Positions 20,682 to 27,280 of a stretch of 40,950 bases of DNA are shown here, in pieces; the first letter of the stretch is position 1; every line of letters starts with the position of its first letter. Source of the stretch: a virus; IMG/VR virus record IMGVR_UViG_3300022818_000019, positions 1 to 40,950 of that record, one strand, 5' to 3'. A program made the translations under genes and the position numbers. The notes below the pieces were generated by a model. The model was not told the origin of the DNA and did not search any database. It worked only from the letters and a program-made list of their open reading frames with translations.

Positions 20682-21154
20682 ATCAGTTTACTAAACCATA
20701 AGACTTTACCCGCCCAATCTTGCGAACAGTTGTTATATGGGCAGGATAATTCATTGATTGATTCTGTTTGTTGGAATCTAAGGTAAGTTCTTGAAGTCCC
20801 GAGGGTCTGTGCGACCTTGTAAATACCCTCTTTAAATGAATCAAAGTAACATACATGACTCCCACACATATACCCCCAAGCGTTATAAGAGCCTGGAGCA
20901 ATATTCTTGCCAAAAGTAGACTCAACTCCACTGATACTCGGAAGAACCTTATAATTGATTTTATATCTAACAGAAGCATCCACAAAGTCTTTTGCATTCC
21001 CTGCCATAGGAGAGTGATACCTTTGTAGAAACGTCTGTACTCTTTTAATTTCATTAAGGTTCGGGTTCGTGTATTTAAGTGAGCTATTATAAAATTGTTG
21101 TTTAGATCCGACATATATAAAAAAAATAATTATAAAAATCTTTATCCATCTCAT
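20678..21154 (-). CDS. Membrane-anchored or secreted murein hydrolase (lysozyme-like), 158 aa
   Basis: An N-terminal transmembrane/signal helix (about 1-18) precedes a lysozyme-superfamily domain. YHSPMAGNAKDFVDAS (about 46-61), KVLPSISGVESTFGKN (about 69-84) with the catalytic Glu near residue 78, PGSYNAWGYMCG, FDSFKEGIYKVAQTL and a C-terminal CSQDWAGKVLWF are the classic order for glucosaminidase/transglycosylase-type enzymes. From memory, this YNSP...VESTFGK...YNAWG layout is especially common in Patescibacteria. It would cleave peptidoglycan outside the membrane, a second hydrolase besides the CHAP endolysin and the GH19-like ejection domain. Confidence 0.85.
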   Translation of the reverse strand: MRWIKIFIIIFFIYVGSKQQFYNSSLKYTNPNLNEIKRVQTFLQRYHSPMAGNAKDFVDASVRYKINYKVLPSISGVESTFGKNIAPGSYNAWGYMCGSHVCYFDSFKEGIYKVAQTLGTSRTYLRFQQTESINELSCPYNNCSQDWAGKVLWFSKLI

Positions 21155-21423
21155 AATTCCAACTGTTTAGGTGCTTCTTTTCTAACCGCTCTTCCGTCTT
21201 TTGTAAAAATGTAATCATTAAACTGTATCACTAGTTTACCTCCCCAAAAGTAAGTTGCTGATCCGTTGGCATTTCTTTTAGAGGTTATGGGGAATTTATA
21301 CTCTCTAATTGCTATACTTACTGCCTTAGGTACATCGGCATAGTGAAATACATCTCTAAGCTCGTCAGATGTCGCTGAATGATGTTCTCGTATGTAGCCT
21401 GCTACCTTTGCTGCTTGTGTCAT
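21151..21423 (-). CDS. Winged-helix-like DNA-binding protein, 90 aa
   Basis: ATG at 21423. The N-terminal 50 residues (AGYIREHHSATSDELRDVFHYADVPKAVSIAIREY) fit a winged helix-turn-helix; then ITSKRNANGSATYFWG resembles a wing. A beta/basic C-terminus follows. It could be an early regulator or a small DNA-binding protein. The exact family is not certain. Confidence 0.65.
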   Translation of the reverse strand: MTQAAKVAGYIREHHSATSDELRDVFHYADVPKAVSIAIREYKFPITSKRNANGSATYFWGGKLVIQFNDYIFTKDGRAVRKEAPKQLEL

Positions 21424-21424
21424 A

Positions 21425-21847
21425 TTAAAAATCTACATCATCTGGTATCTCTATTTCTCCTGTTTCTTCAAAACTTTTATCTACTTGCTTAGCTAACTCT
21501 GATTTTCCCCAATCTATATATTCACACCCGACTGCTTTGCCATTTATCCATTTATTGTTTTCACACTTTATAAACTTACTTCCGTCTTTTTTTGTTGCGT
21601 AGATGAGTTTAGCCCCGTCTTTAGGACAAACTCTATTCTCAACGTATTCTACAACCTTTGGAGGGTATCCCTGTCGCTGTCTTGATACGGGAGTGCCACC
21701 TTTTTCCGAAATGGCCTTGATAGCCGTATCAAGATTTGTTGCGACTGTTCTTAAATCTTCCCCTCTTAAAGTTAAAGATACTTCAAACCCGTCAGCCCTC
21801 TTATAATTAGTAAACATTACAACTGGAGCTTCTGGCAAGTTATTCAT
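21425..21847 (-). CDS. Hypothetical protein with a zinc-ribbon-like domain, 140 aa
   Basis: ATG at 21847. The first 50 residues form a small alpha/beta unit (FTNYKRADGFEVSLTLRGEDL, then a helix ending IKAISEKGG). Next is a basic linker, then a zinc-ribbon-like module: CPKDGAKLIYATKKDGSKF, KCENNKW and GCEYIDW (about 74-113). The C-terminus is acidic (EIEIPDDVDF), as in phage single-strand DNA-binding proteins. SSB or single-strand annealing is possible by context, but not diagnosed. Confidence 0.65.
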   Translation of the reverse strand: MNNLPEAPVVMFTNYKRADGFEVSLTLRGEDLRTVATNLDTAIKAISEKGGTPVSRQRQGYPPKVVEYVENRVCPKDGAKLIYATKKDGSKFIKCENNKWINGKAVGCEYIDWGKSELAKQVDKSFEETGEIEIPDDVDF

Positions 21848-22055
21848 AGTCTTCCTTTCCTTGATTCATTTCTTGATTTATATCGTAAACATCTTCCATA
21901 TCCCTATCAGCTTTTAAATCTGCATATTCTTCTTTTTTCATAAAATCATAACTACGTTGGTGATCCCAGCAAAGCCCTTTGTTATAGACTCTATAAGAGT
22001 ATTTGACTTGTGCTTGTGTTAATCTATTTTTACAATTTGGTATTGTGCAATTCAT
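21840..22055 (-). CDS. Cys-containing small protein, 71 aa
   Basis: ATG at 22055; overlaps the next gene by 8 nt. MNCTIPNCKNRL and LCWDHQRSYDF supply Cys and His residues for a possible zinc finger. The C-terminal half is acidic and helical (DRDMEDVYDINQEMNQGKEDYE). A small adaptor is possible; no known family. Confidence 0.7.
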   Translation of the reverse strand: MNCTIPNCKNRLTQAQVKYSYRVYNKGLCWDHQRSYDFMKKEEYADLKADRDMEDVYDINQEMNQGKEDYE

Positions 22056-22056
22056 A

Positions 22057-22203
22057 TTATTTATTAATTAATGTTATCTGCTCATCTAACCATTGAGACA
22101 TTGCTTTCTTTAAAAGGTCTCGTAATTCTTTAGGTTCTACCATCTCTATTGTTTCTGCTAGAACTTCTGCTGTTGATATTGTTTCTGCTGTTAGTTTATT
22201 CAT
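22057..22203 (-). CDS. Helical small protein, 48 aa
   Basis: ATG at 22203 overlaps the upstream stop (ATGAATAA). It is helical and acidic (AETISTAEVLAETIEMVEPKELRDLLKKAM). No family. Accepted because the overlaps keep the transcript fully packed. Confidence 0.55.
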   Translation of the reverse strand: MNKLTAETISTAEVLAETIEMVEPKELRDLLKKAMSQWLDEQITLINK

Positions 22204-22369
22204 ATATTTCCTTCTTTAATCTTATATTTTCTTCTTTGCAATTTTCATCTATACAAATTACCTTCTCAATTACTGCTGAGACTGTCTTGCCTACTAGGTT
22301 CTTGCCTACTGAGACGTATTCTCCGGTAACTGTGTAATTGTGGTTGTGTCCTGCTCGTTGGTTATACAT
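22196..22369 (-). CDS. Hypothetical protein, 57 aa
   Basis: ATG at 22369, two bases after the previous stop. The N-terminus is Asn/His/Tyr-rich (NQRAGHNHNYTVTGEYVSVGK), with a beta pattern, then a Cys pair (ICIDENCKEE) and a Lys/Glu helix at the end. It may be a small metal-binding fold. Function unknown. Confidence 0.6.
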   Translation of the reverse strand: MYNQRAGHNHNYTVTGEYVSVGKNLVGKTVSAVIEKVICIDENCKEENIRLKKEIYE

Positions 22370-22370
22370 A

Positions 22371-22481
22371 TTATTTTGTAATTATTATAAAGAATATAAA
22401 AATCATTACTCCGAAGAAAAAGGAAATTGCCATATCTTGTTTGCTGTTCCTGATTAATTTTTTAAATTTTCGTTTGTTCAT
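22371..22481 (-). CDS. Membrane microprotein, 36 aa, first gene after a promoter
   Basis: ATG at 22481. The basic N-terminus (NKRKFKKLIRNSKQ) is followed by a transmembrane helix (about 17-35, AISFFFGVMIFIFFIIIT). A near-consensus promoter ends 8 nt before the ATG, so this is the first gene of the downstream small-gene transcript. Positive-inside topology predicts N-in. Confidence 0.65.
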   Translation of the reverse strand: MNKRKFKKLIRNSKQDMAISFFFGVMIFIFFIIITK

Positions 22482-22489
22482 ATAAAGTA

Positions 22490-22518
22490 ATCTTAAACCC
22501 CTATTGTGCCTATGTCAA
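22490..22518 (-). promoter_or_regulatory. Promoter for the small-gene cluster, abutting its ATG
   Basis: Minus strand: TTGACA (22518-22513), 17-nt spacer, TAAGAT (22495-22490), 8 nt to the ATG at 22481. The predicted leader is 1-2 nt. It lies in the only clear gap (22482-22558) of this region. Confidence 0.65.
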
Positions 22519-22558
22519 CGACCAAGATGTGAACAAAGTGGTGCTTTCTGGGTCAAGC

Positions 22559-22699
22559 TTATTTTGTCTTTAAATATTCTGGCTCTTCCCAAGGTAGTAA
22601 TTCTCCTAAACCATTTCTATAGGGCTCATCTTTTTGAATTACACGAATTTGTGTATTTTGAATTTCCTCTACCCGATCAAAAATACTAAGCTGTTTCAT
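22559..22699 (-). CDS. Small acidic protein, 46 aa
   Basis: ATG at 22699 overlaps the upstream stop by ATGA. The protein is charged and mostly helical, with a PW/PEY C-terminal part (LGELLPWEEPEYLKTK). Last gene before the promoter at 22490-22518. No family recognised. Confidence 0.6.
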   Translation of the reverse strand: MKQLSIFDRVEEIQNTQIRVIQKDEPYRNGLGELLPWEEPEYLKTK

Positions 22700-23064
22700 A
22701 GTTTTTTTGCTTGTTTTCTTAATTCATTCTGCCTTGAATTAACATCCGTATCTGTCATCTTCTTTGGAAGTATATGTTTTTGGAAAAAGTTTTTCTTAAA
22801 TTCTGCCATTTTTTTAGTAAGCCTGTCTTTTTCCTCTTTTGATATTTCTTTTTCACCTGTTGGTAATTGTTTATTAACATTAAAAATCTTATTGCTTAAA
22901 TAAAATTCTTCAATAAAAGGAATGTTAATAAAATAATCGTCAAACATTACAGTTCCACCTTTACCCTCATTAATCATATTTTTTACAATGTTTGTTCTTT
23001 CCTCATTAAGGATGTATTTATTTTTATTTATAATTACCGTCCATTCTTCAGTATAGTTTTTCAT
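22696..23064 (-). CDS. Basic hypothetical protein, 122 aa
   Basis: ATG at 23064, overlapping the initiator stop. The N-terminal 50 residues are an alpha/beta unit (EEWTVIINKNKYILNEERTNIVKNMI then GKGGTVMFDDYFINIPF). The C-terminal half is a long, highly charged helix (KEISKEEKDRLTKKMAEFKKNFFQKH). Located directly after the replication initiator, so a helicase loader or similar factor is imaginable, but no P-loop or other motif is present. Confidence 0.7.
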   Translation of the reverse strand: MKNYTEEWTVIINKNKYILNEERTNIVKNMINEGKGGTVMFDDYFINIPFIEEFYLSNKIFNVNKQLPTGEKEISKEEKDRLTKKMAEFKKNFFQKHILPKKMTDTDVNSRQNELRKQAKKL

Positions 23065-23837
23065 ATTCCTCTTGCATCCACCACCTTTCTTTTATCATTT
23101 TTACCTTGATTAAGAAAAATAATTAATTGTCCCATTTTTCTTTCAAGCTCGGTAGGTTTTGTAATTCGTGGAGAAAAGGGTCGTGCAACTATCTCCGGTA
23201 ACTGATTAAGTAAATTTTCTATTCTCTTATAAGAGAACTTATCAACTTGTCTTTGTAGGGCATCCCGTTCTGTCTTATTAGCATATAACCTATCATAATT
23301 AGGGTTAACTCCTTTAAATAAAGTAATTAATGGATTAAGAGCAACGTCAGTTGCAATATCTTTCTTTTGTATAAGTTTCTTTTGTATATTTTCTTTCTTT
23401 TCTTTTGTGTGCCCCTCTACTGATGACAATTTGTCATCTCTACTGGGGGAGGGTGTCATCTCTACTGGGGGAGGGGTACCCCCTCTACTGATGACAATAT
23501 CCTTGTCATCTCTACTGATGACAGTCATCTCTACTGATGACATTAGCTTCATGAATTCCTTACTAAATCTTGTATCCTTGTCATCTCTACTGATGACATG
23601 TTTATTCTTTAATCCCTTTAATGCTCTACTGACGTACCGTCTATCTAAATTAGTCATTTGCGATATTTGACTGCCCGAAATCCAATCATTTTTCTTTCGC
23701 TCTTTGGTTTTCTTATCTATAAATCCATAAGTTTTTCTCCATATACAAAATAAAACCCTCGTCTCATAAGGAGATAAATTTATTTTACAAAGTGCCTCTA
23801 AAACCTCGTTATGTATTGGTGTATATGGGTCATTCAT
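23061..23837 (-). CDS. Replication initiator, phage replication protein O-like, 258 aa
   Basis: The N-terminal 90 residues are the winged-helix origin-binding domain of the lambda O family: YTPIHNEVLEALCKINLSPYETRVL, WRKTYGFIDKKTKE with KNDWISGSQISQMTNLDRRYVSRALKGLKNKHVI. The middle (about 90-145) is a low-complexity stretch of repeated SRDDK and SVEMT units, encoded by the DNA iterons. The C-terminal region (about 155-258) is helical and may recruit the host helicase or loader. As in lambda, the origin sits inside the gene. It overlaps the next gene by 4 nt. Confidence 0.85.
   Translation of the reverse strand: MNDPYTPIHNEVLEALCKINLSPYETRVLFCIWRKTYGFIDKKTKERKKNDWISGSQISQMTNLDRRYVSRALKGLKNKHVISRDDKDTRFSKEFMKLMSSVEMTVISRDDKDIVISRGGTPPPVEMTPSPSRDDKLSSVEGHTKEKKENIQKKLIQKKDIATDVALNPLITLFKGVNPNYDRLYANKTERDALQRQVDKFSYKRIENLLNQLPEIVARPFSPRITKPTELERKMGQLIIFLNQGKNDKRKVVDARGI
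23361..23598. other. Predicted replication origin: iterons plus AT-rich tract
   Basis: Seven related units lie at 23413-23598. Perfect 20-mers TGTCATCTCTACTGATGACA occur at 23504-23523 and 23579-23598, and one with a single change at 23523-23542. Partial units lie at 23413, 23432, 23454 and 23482. Each full unit is itself an inverted repeat (TGTCATC...GATGACA). A GAGGGG-TA-CCCC dyad lies at 23471-23485. Beside them is an AT/pyrimidine-rich tract (23361-23410, repeated TTTCTTTTGTATA) that could unwind. The layout copies lambda ori within the O gene. Confidence 0.75.
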
Positions 23838-24102
23838 AGGAATACATCATATTTTTAAGTTGTTTAAAAGCGTTAAATAATGAAGACGGTTCTATTTCTA
23901 GTCTTTTTTGCCAATAGGTTTCAACAGCTTTTTCCGGAGTAAAACTATCTCCTCCAATCATTGGTTCTCTCTCAATGCCAAAAATAAAATAAAAAGTTTT
24001 TTCTCTTTTTTCTACTCTAAGAATAGGGAAAGTTAAAGCAAGAAGTGTTGAAGCTATGTAGATGTCCCTAGTTTCGTATGCGGGAGAATTTATTTTATCC
24101 AT
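23830..24102 (-). CDS. Hypothetical protein upstream of the initiator, 90 aa
   Basis: ATG at 24102 and overlap with the initiator start (23837). The protein has a hydrophobic, beta-like core (DIYIASTLLALTFPILRVEKREKTFYFIFG) followed by helices. No family known. It is the first gene after a promoter (24138-24165), so it opens the replication operon. Confidence 0.7.
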   Translation of the reverse strand: MDKINSPAYETRDIYIASTLLALTFPILRVEKREKTFYFIFGIEREPMIGGDSFTPEKAVETYWQKRLEIEPSSLFNAFKQLKNMMYSYE

Positions 24103-24137
24103 ACAAATTTAAATATAAATTTACTATCTAATTAACA

Positions 24138-24165
24138 TTATTATCTCTTTAAAAACAAAAGTCAA
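24138..24165 (-). promoter_or_regulatory. Promoter for the replication operon
   Basis: Minus strand: TTGACT (24165-24160), 16-nt spacer, TAATAA (24143-24138), with about 35 nt to the ATG at 24102. It lies in the 66-bp gap after the gene at 24169-24387. Confidence 0.5.
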
Positions 24166-24168
24166 TAC

Positions 24169-24387
24169 TCAATCTTCTCTCTTCAACTTCCCGTGTAAAA
24201 ACAAACTTATTTCTTCATCTTCTCCACCTTGATATTGATCTGCTGTAAAGATTGTACTACCATTATGTCCAATCTCTCCCGGGAAACACAATTCAGGCTC
24301 TCTAGGGGTTTGATGGCCTGTTTCATGAGCACTTCTACGTTCTGAACGCATTATTGCCATTCTTAAAAGTCTTATGCCTTCTTTCAT
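24169..24387 (-). CDS. Hypothetical protein, 72 aa
   Basis: ATG at 24387 overlaps the upstream gene by ATGA. The basic N-terminal helix (GIRLLRMAIMRSERRSAHETGH) is followed by a Pro/Gly-rich, acidic stretch. It has no recognisable domain. The evidence is the overlap and direction. Confidence 0.55.
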   Translation of the reverse strand: MKEGIRLLRMAIMRSERRSAHETGHQTPREPELCFPGEIGHNGSTIFTADQYQGGEDEEISLFLHGKLKRED

Positions 24388-24620
24388 ATTAAATCTCCAT
24401 TTGAAGAATACATTCCCGAAATTCTTGCATCTTCTAATCCTCGTTCTCTTTCCCTAACATAATTTAATTCTTCATCAAAGATGCTTTTATCTTGTTGTTC
24501 TCTTGTCCAGCCCATTTGTTCTTTTCGTCTTTCAATTCTCAAATCTTGATTGATTACGTCTTTTAAATGATTCACAAATGGCAAGATTAGTTCCAAATTA
24601 AATTGTGCGTTTTCCTTCAT
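24384..24620 (-). CDS. Charged helical protein, 78 aa
   Basis: ATG at 24620. It is mostly one long charged helix (NQDLRIERRKEQMGWTREQQ) with a hydrophobic N-terminal part (LELILPFVNHLKDV). The shape suits a small coiled-coil adaptor. No family recognised. Confidence 0.6.
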   Translation of the reverse strand: MKENAQFNLELILPFVNHLKDVINQDLRIERRKEQMGWTREQQDKSIFDEELNYVRERERGLEDARISGMYSSNGDLI

Positions 24621-24921
24621 AAGCTTTTCTAAATACTTCAGGTACTTCTACCGTATGACACTTCTTGTCAAAAACTATTATTTCCGTAGCCAATTTTTCT
24701 TCCCCTGCTTCTTTTAAATCTTCACGAAGTGAAACTATGACACTTCGTACACCTTTTTCCATATATTGCCAGGGTTCTACTTTCCCCCCATTCTTAGAAA
24801 AACCAAATGTTTTACCTTGTTCTCTTATATCTTCTAAATAATGGAATTTATTAAGAACAAAATAAAGTCTTTCCGCCCTATCGGTTACAAAACCATTTTT
24901 ATATAGTTGTATTTCTTTCAT
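24598..24921 (-). CDS. Hypothetical protein, 107 aa
   Basis: I chose the ATG at 24921. An upstream TTG at 24960 would add a Lys-rich stretch lying wholly inside the phosphoesterase gene. The protein is alpha/beta: EIQLYKNGFVTDRAERLYFVLNKFHYLEDI, then basic, Gly-containing and helical segments. Its start lies within the phosphoesterase's end, so it is coupled to that gene. Function unknown. Confidence 0.65.
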   Translation of the reverse strand: MKEIQLYKNGFVTDRAERLYFVLNKFHYLEDIREQGKTFGFSKNGGKVEPWQYMEKGVRSVIVSLREDLKEAGEEKLATEIIVFDKKCHTVEVPEVFRKAYEGKRTI

Positions 24922-25690
24922 TTTCAACTGAAAATATAGTTTTTTCTTTTTCTGTTTCAACTCTGTAAATCTTGTCTAAGATGTATTGTTGTGCATTTTC
25001 CATATACGCAAAACCTTCTACCCTGTGTTCTTTTGGGTCAAGAGCAAAGGAATATCCTGGTCTTCCGCCTCTACCCCCAAATCCTTGTTTTCTCGCATAA
25101 GAATCATCTGTTTTATAAGTTCCGCCTAAAATAAACAAACGGTCTTTTCCTGCGTATTCAAAAGTTCCCATTGCCGATTGATGGGAATGTGCCATTAAAA
25201 TAATGTCCGCTTCAGGATGTTCGTAAAACAAGAAATTTCTACAAACATTTAAAGGGTTTATTTTTGAATATCCCCAATAGCGGTGTGTCATACCAATTTG
25301 ATAATCCTGCTTTCCGACTTTAATGTTAAGTCTTCCGCCTGTTGGAAAAACCGCAGCGTTTTTAAACTTATCTCCGAATACATTAAACCACTCGTAACCC
25401 GACCCATACATCCCATCTTCGTGATTTCCATAGGAGAACGCACCTATTTTTTTCTTTTTATCTAATGCAACCAGTCTGTCTAAAAGTGCGTAAGTTTGAA
25501 GTTCGGGAGGTAAGGGGTTTTCGTAAGTACCTGTTGCCCATTTTCCGATTACATTGAAAACATCAGCCATATCTCCATTTGTAACCATTTTAAAATTAGG
25601 GGTGTCTTCTACAGTATCAAGATTCTTCTCCATTAAATCATAATCTGAACGAACTGAACCGTAGTGCATATCGGAAAAATCAGCAACCAT
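24899..25690 (-). CDS. Calcineurin-like metallophosphoesterase, 263 aa
   Basis: The metal-binding motifs occur in family order: ADFSDMHYG (Asp7, His9), NGDMADV (about 38-44), GNHED (about 93-97), MTHRYWG and MAHSHQS (about 167-173). This is a two-metal phosphoesterase. Phage relatives are often annotated as phosphodiesterases or DNA-repair nucleases, but the substrate is not clear from sequence. The frame stays open about 50 codons upstream of the ATG (to near 25846) with coding-like composition and no ATG/GTG/TTG, so the true N-terminus may be longer through a rare start or frameshift. Confidence 0.85.
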   Translation of the reverse strand: MVADFSDMHYGSVRSDYDLMEKNLDTVEDTPNFKMVTNGDMADVFNVIGKWATGTYENPLPPELQTYALLDRLVALDKKKKIGAFSYGNHEDGMYGSGYEWFNVFGDKFKNAAVFPTGGRLNIKVGKQDYQIGMTHRYWGYSKINPLNVCRNFLFYEHPEADIILMAHSHQSAMGTFEYAGKDRLFILGGTYKTDDSYARKQGFGGRGGRPGYSFALDPKEHRVEGFAYMENAQQYILDKIYRVETEKEKTIFSVENERNTTI

Positions 25691-25827
25691 AAGAGGCAGT
25701 TGTGGATATTCTAACGTAGGTTTCCAAAGCGCCTCTTTAACTCCTATTTCAGATTTACGGGTAACTTCTTGTGCTCTTCTTAAAAGAGCTGTTGAATCCC
25801 TAAATATTGAACCATCTAGTTCTCGTT

Positions 25828-26064
25828 TTATTGTGAACCTACTTTCTCACTAATACGATATAAACCAGACGAACCGAGTGCTACTAATATTCCTGTCTGC
25901 AAATCAAGTCCGAATAAATGTAATAACCCTAATAAGATACCTGTTAATAAAGCTATTACAAACAGAATAAATCCCCAATAATCTTTTGATATTTGTGCTT
26001 CTTGTAAAAGTCTTACTCCATTAACAATACCGACTATAACTAAACCACCTTGTATGTTATCCAT
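25828..26064 (-). CDS. Holin-like two-pass membrane protein, 78 aa
   Basis: ATG at 26064 with a strong ribosome site (GGGGGTGA). Two transmembrane helices (about 5-22 and 28-50, the second with GFILFVIALLTGILLGLLHLF) and a hydrophilic C-terminus. Small, two- to three-helix proteins next to an endolysin gene are usually holins that permeabilise the membrane at lysis. Family membership itself is not diagnosed, only topology and position. Confidence 0.65.
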   Translation of the reverse strand: MDNIQGGLVIVGIVNGVRLLQEAQISKDYWGFILFVIALLTGILLGLLHLFGLDLQTGILVALGSSGLYRISEKVGSQ

Positions 26065-26075
26065 AATTCACCCCC

Positions 26076-26138
26076 TTATAAAACCTTAACTAATATTACT
26101 ATTAATATTATAACTATAAGTACTGTTACAATGTCCAT
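26076..26138 (-). CDS. Hydrophobic microprotein, 20 aa
   Basis: ATG at 26138 with AAAGGAG upstream. It is a single transmembrane helix (IVTVLIVIILIVILVKVL). Its size makes the call tentative, but the ribosome site and the lysis context support a translated product. Confidence 0.4.
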   Translation of the reverse strand: MDIVTVLIVIILIVILVKVL

Positions 26139-26178
26139 GTTACCAAAGCTCCTTTCTTTTTCCCTTTTTTGATTTTAA

Positions 26179-26286
26179 CTACCATAATAATTCCTTAATC
26201 TTTTGTCTAAGACTTTTTTTAGTTTTGTGATATTTCTTCCAGACTTTTATTTTATGTTTTTCTAAATACCAAGATGGTTGTTTCAT
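26179..26286 (-). CDS. Basic microprotein, 35 aa
   Basis: ATG at 26286, directly at the stop of the 123-residue gene (TAATGA). Very basic and helical (HKIKVWKKYHKTKKSLRQKI). Could be membrane-active or nucleic-acid binding. Small and tentative. A further 19-codon frame (ATG at 26185) overlaps its end. Confidence 0.4.
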   Translation of the reverse strand: MKQPSWYLEKHKIKVWKKYHKTKKSLRQKIKELLW

Positions 26287-26657
26287 TATTTTATAAACTT
26301 AGCTTTTATTTTACTTAAAAATGGTTTACTGTCAAACATAGACTCTACAGCCTTTTGGGTATGTTTTGGAATTTGCTGTACTTCTTCCTTAACTGCATCT
26401 ACTAAATGTTCTTCTGTGTTATTTTGGTTATCAATAATCTGGGAGTTTTGTTTTTCGCTTTTTGCCTGACTTACTTCAATTTTATCTATTTTTACTCTGT
26501 CTTCTCTTATTTGTTCGGAGATGTGGTCGTTAGACTTCTGCACGGTATCTATGGCTCGTTGTAAGGGCTCAAAACGGAGTTTTAATTCATCGCTAACCAT
26601 ATTGCCTATTTCGTCTTTAATAATCTTTTTAAGGGCTTTTGTTAACTCATTATCCAT
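26286..26657 (-). CDS. Coiled-coil protein in the lysis region, 123 aa
   Basis: ATG at 26657, two bases from the endolysin stop. Almost all is helical with heptad patterns (DELKLRFEPLQRAIDTVQKSND, IREDRVKIDKIEVSQAKSEKQN), then a KPFLSKIKAKFIK tail. No transmembrane segment. Its shape is spanin- or chaperone-like, but the function is unknown. Confidence 0.7.
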   Translation of the reverse strand: MDNELTKALKKIIKDEIGNMVSDELKLRFEPLQRAIDTVQKSNDHISEQIREDRVKIDKIEVSQAKSEKQNSQIIDNQNNTEEHLVDAVKEEVQQIPKHTQKAVESMFDSKPFLSKIKAKFIK

Positions 26658-26658
26658 A

Positions 26659-27258
26659 TTAAGAACTTTTAATAGTGTCTGCTAATGCTTTAATCTTAGT
26701 TATTCTTGCTTGTAGTTCAGTAACTTGATTAGTCAGGGTAAGGCTTTTGGCTATTTCTGCTTGATATTGGTCCCAATTATCATTTCGTGCTTTAATAATA
26801 GCATCTAACTCTTTTTGAGTAATAGTTGCCATTGGCTCGGTAGTAACTGCTTTAAGTCTTAACCAACCATAAACCCCGTTATAAGTAGGATGATTAACTA
26901 CGTTTGATTTACTGCCTGTAGGAAAGTTTTGACTAAAGCTCCTAAATGAGTTTACATCTCCTTGAATGAATATGTCCACGTGACCATCAGGGGACCAATC
27001 GTAGAGCATTATGTCGCCCTTAAGGGGTACTCCTGTAGGAGTATTGGGGATTTTATCAAATAATTCGTGTCCTTTGACATTAGCAAAGTTTGTCCAGACT
27101 GATTTTGCGTTAGGTTGTGCGAGGATTGAGAGGTCTGAAAGTCCTAATACATCTCTGCAATAGGCGTGCATTAAATCCATACATTGGTTTCCGTATGCTC
27201 CGTCTGTATCTATTCCTACATTTGTATTATCTTTGACAAACTGGTCAAATGTTTTCAT
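26659..27258 (-). CDS. CHAP-domain endolysin, 199 aa
   Basis: The N-terminal 130 residues are a CHAP amidase/endopeptidase domain. NQCMDLMHAY places the catalytic Cys at residue 26. GDIMLYDWSPDGHVDIFIQ gives the catalytic His (93), followed by the acidic partner. The NHPTYNGVYGWLRL segment ends the domain. A helical tail (about 140-199) with coiled-coil character probably drives multimerisation or wall binding. No signal peptide, so release depends on the holin-like protein. Own extended -10 promoter 7 nt before the ATG. Confidence 0.9.
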   Translation of the reverse strand: MKTFDQFVKDNTNVGIDTDGAYGNQCMDLMHAYCRDVLGLSDLSILAQPNAKSVWTNFANVKGHELFDKIPNTPTGVPLKGDIMLYDWSPDGHVDIFIQGDVNSFRSFSQNFPTGSKSNVVNHPTYNGVYGWLRLKAVTTEPMATITQKELDAIIKARNDNWDQYQAEIAKSLTLTNQVTELQARITKIKALADTIKSS

Positions 27259-27265
27259 AATTTAT

Positions 27266-27274
27266 ATTATACCA
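27266..27274 (-). promoter_or_regulatory. Extended -10 promoter before the endolysin ATG
   Basis: Minus strand TGGTATAAT (TGn plus consensus TATAAT), with 7 nt to the ATG at 27258. It has no good -35. The predicted leader is 0-1 nt. Confidence 0.55.
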
Positions 27275-27280
27275 CTTTAC

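Noticed and set aside
20683-21114. A 143-codon frame overlapping the murein hydrolase gene
   Set aside because: It is a shifted-frame shadow; the other frame carries the signal helix and all hydrolase motifs.
23413-23598. The repeats in the initiator gene as a CRISPR-like array
   Set aside because: Units touch or are irregularly spaced, lie in a coding frame and are palindromic. They fit origin iterons.
26126-26185. A 19-codon basic frame between two lysis-region microproteins
   Set aside because: It is too short, and the overlap with both neighbours is the only support. Noted beside the 35-aa gene instead.
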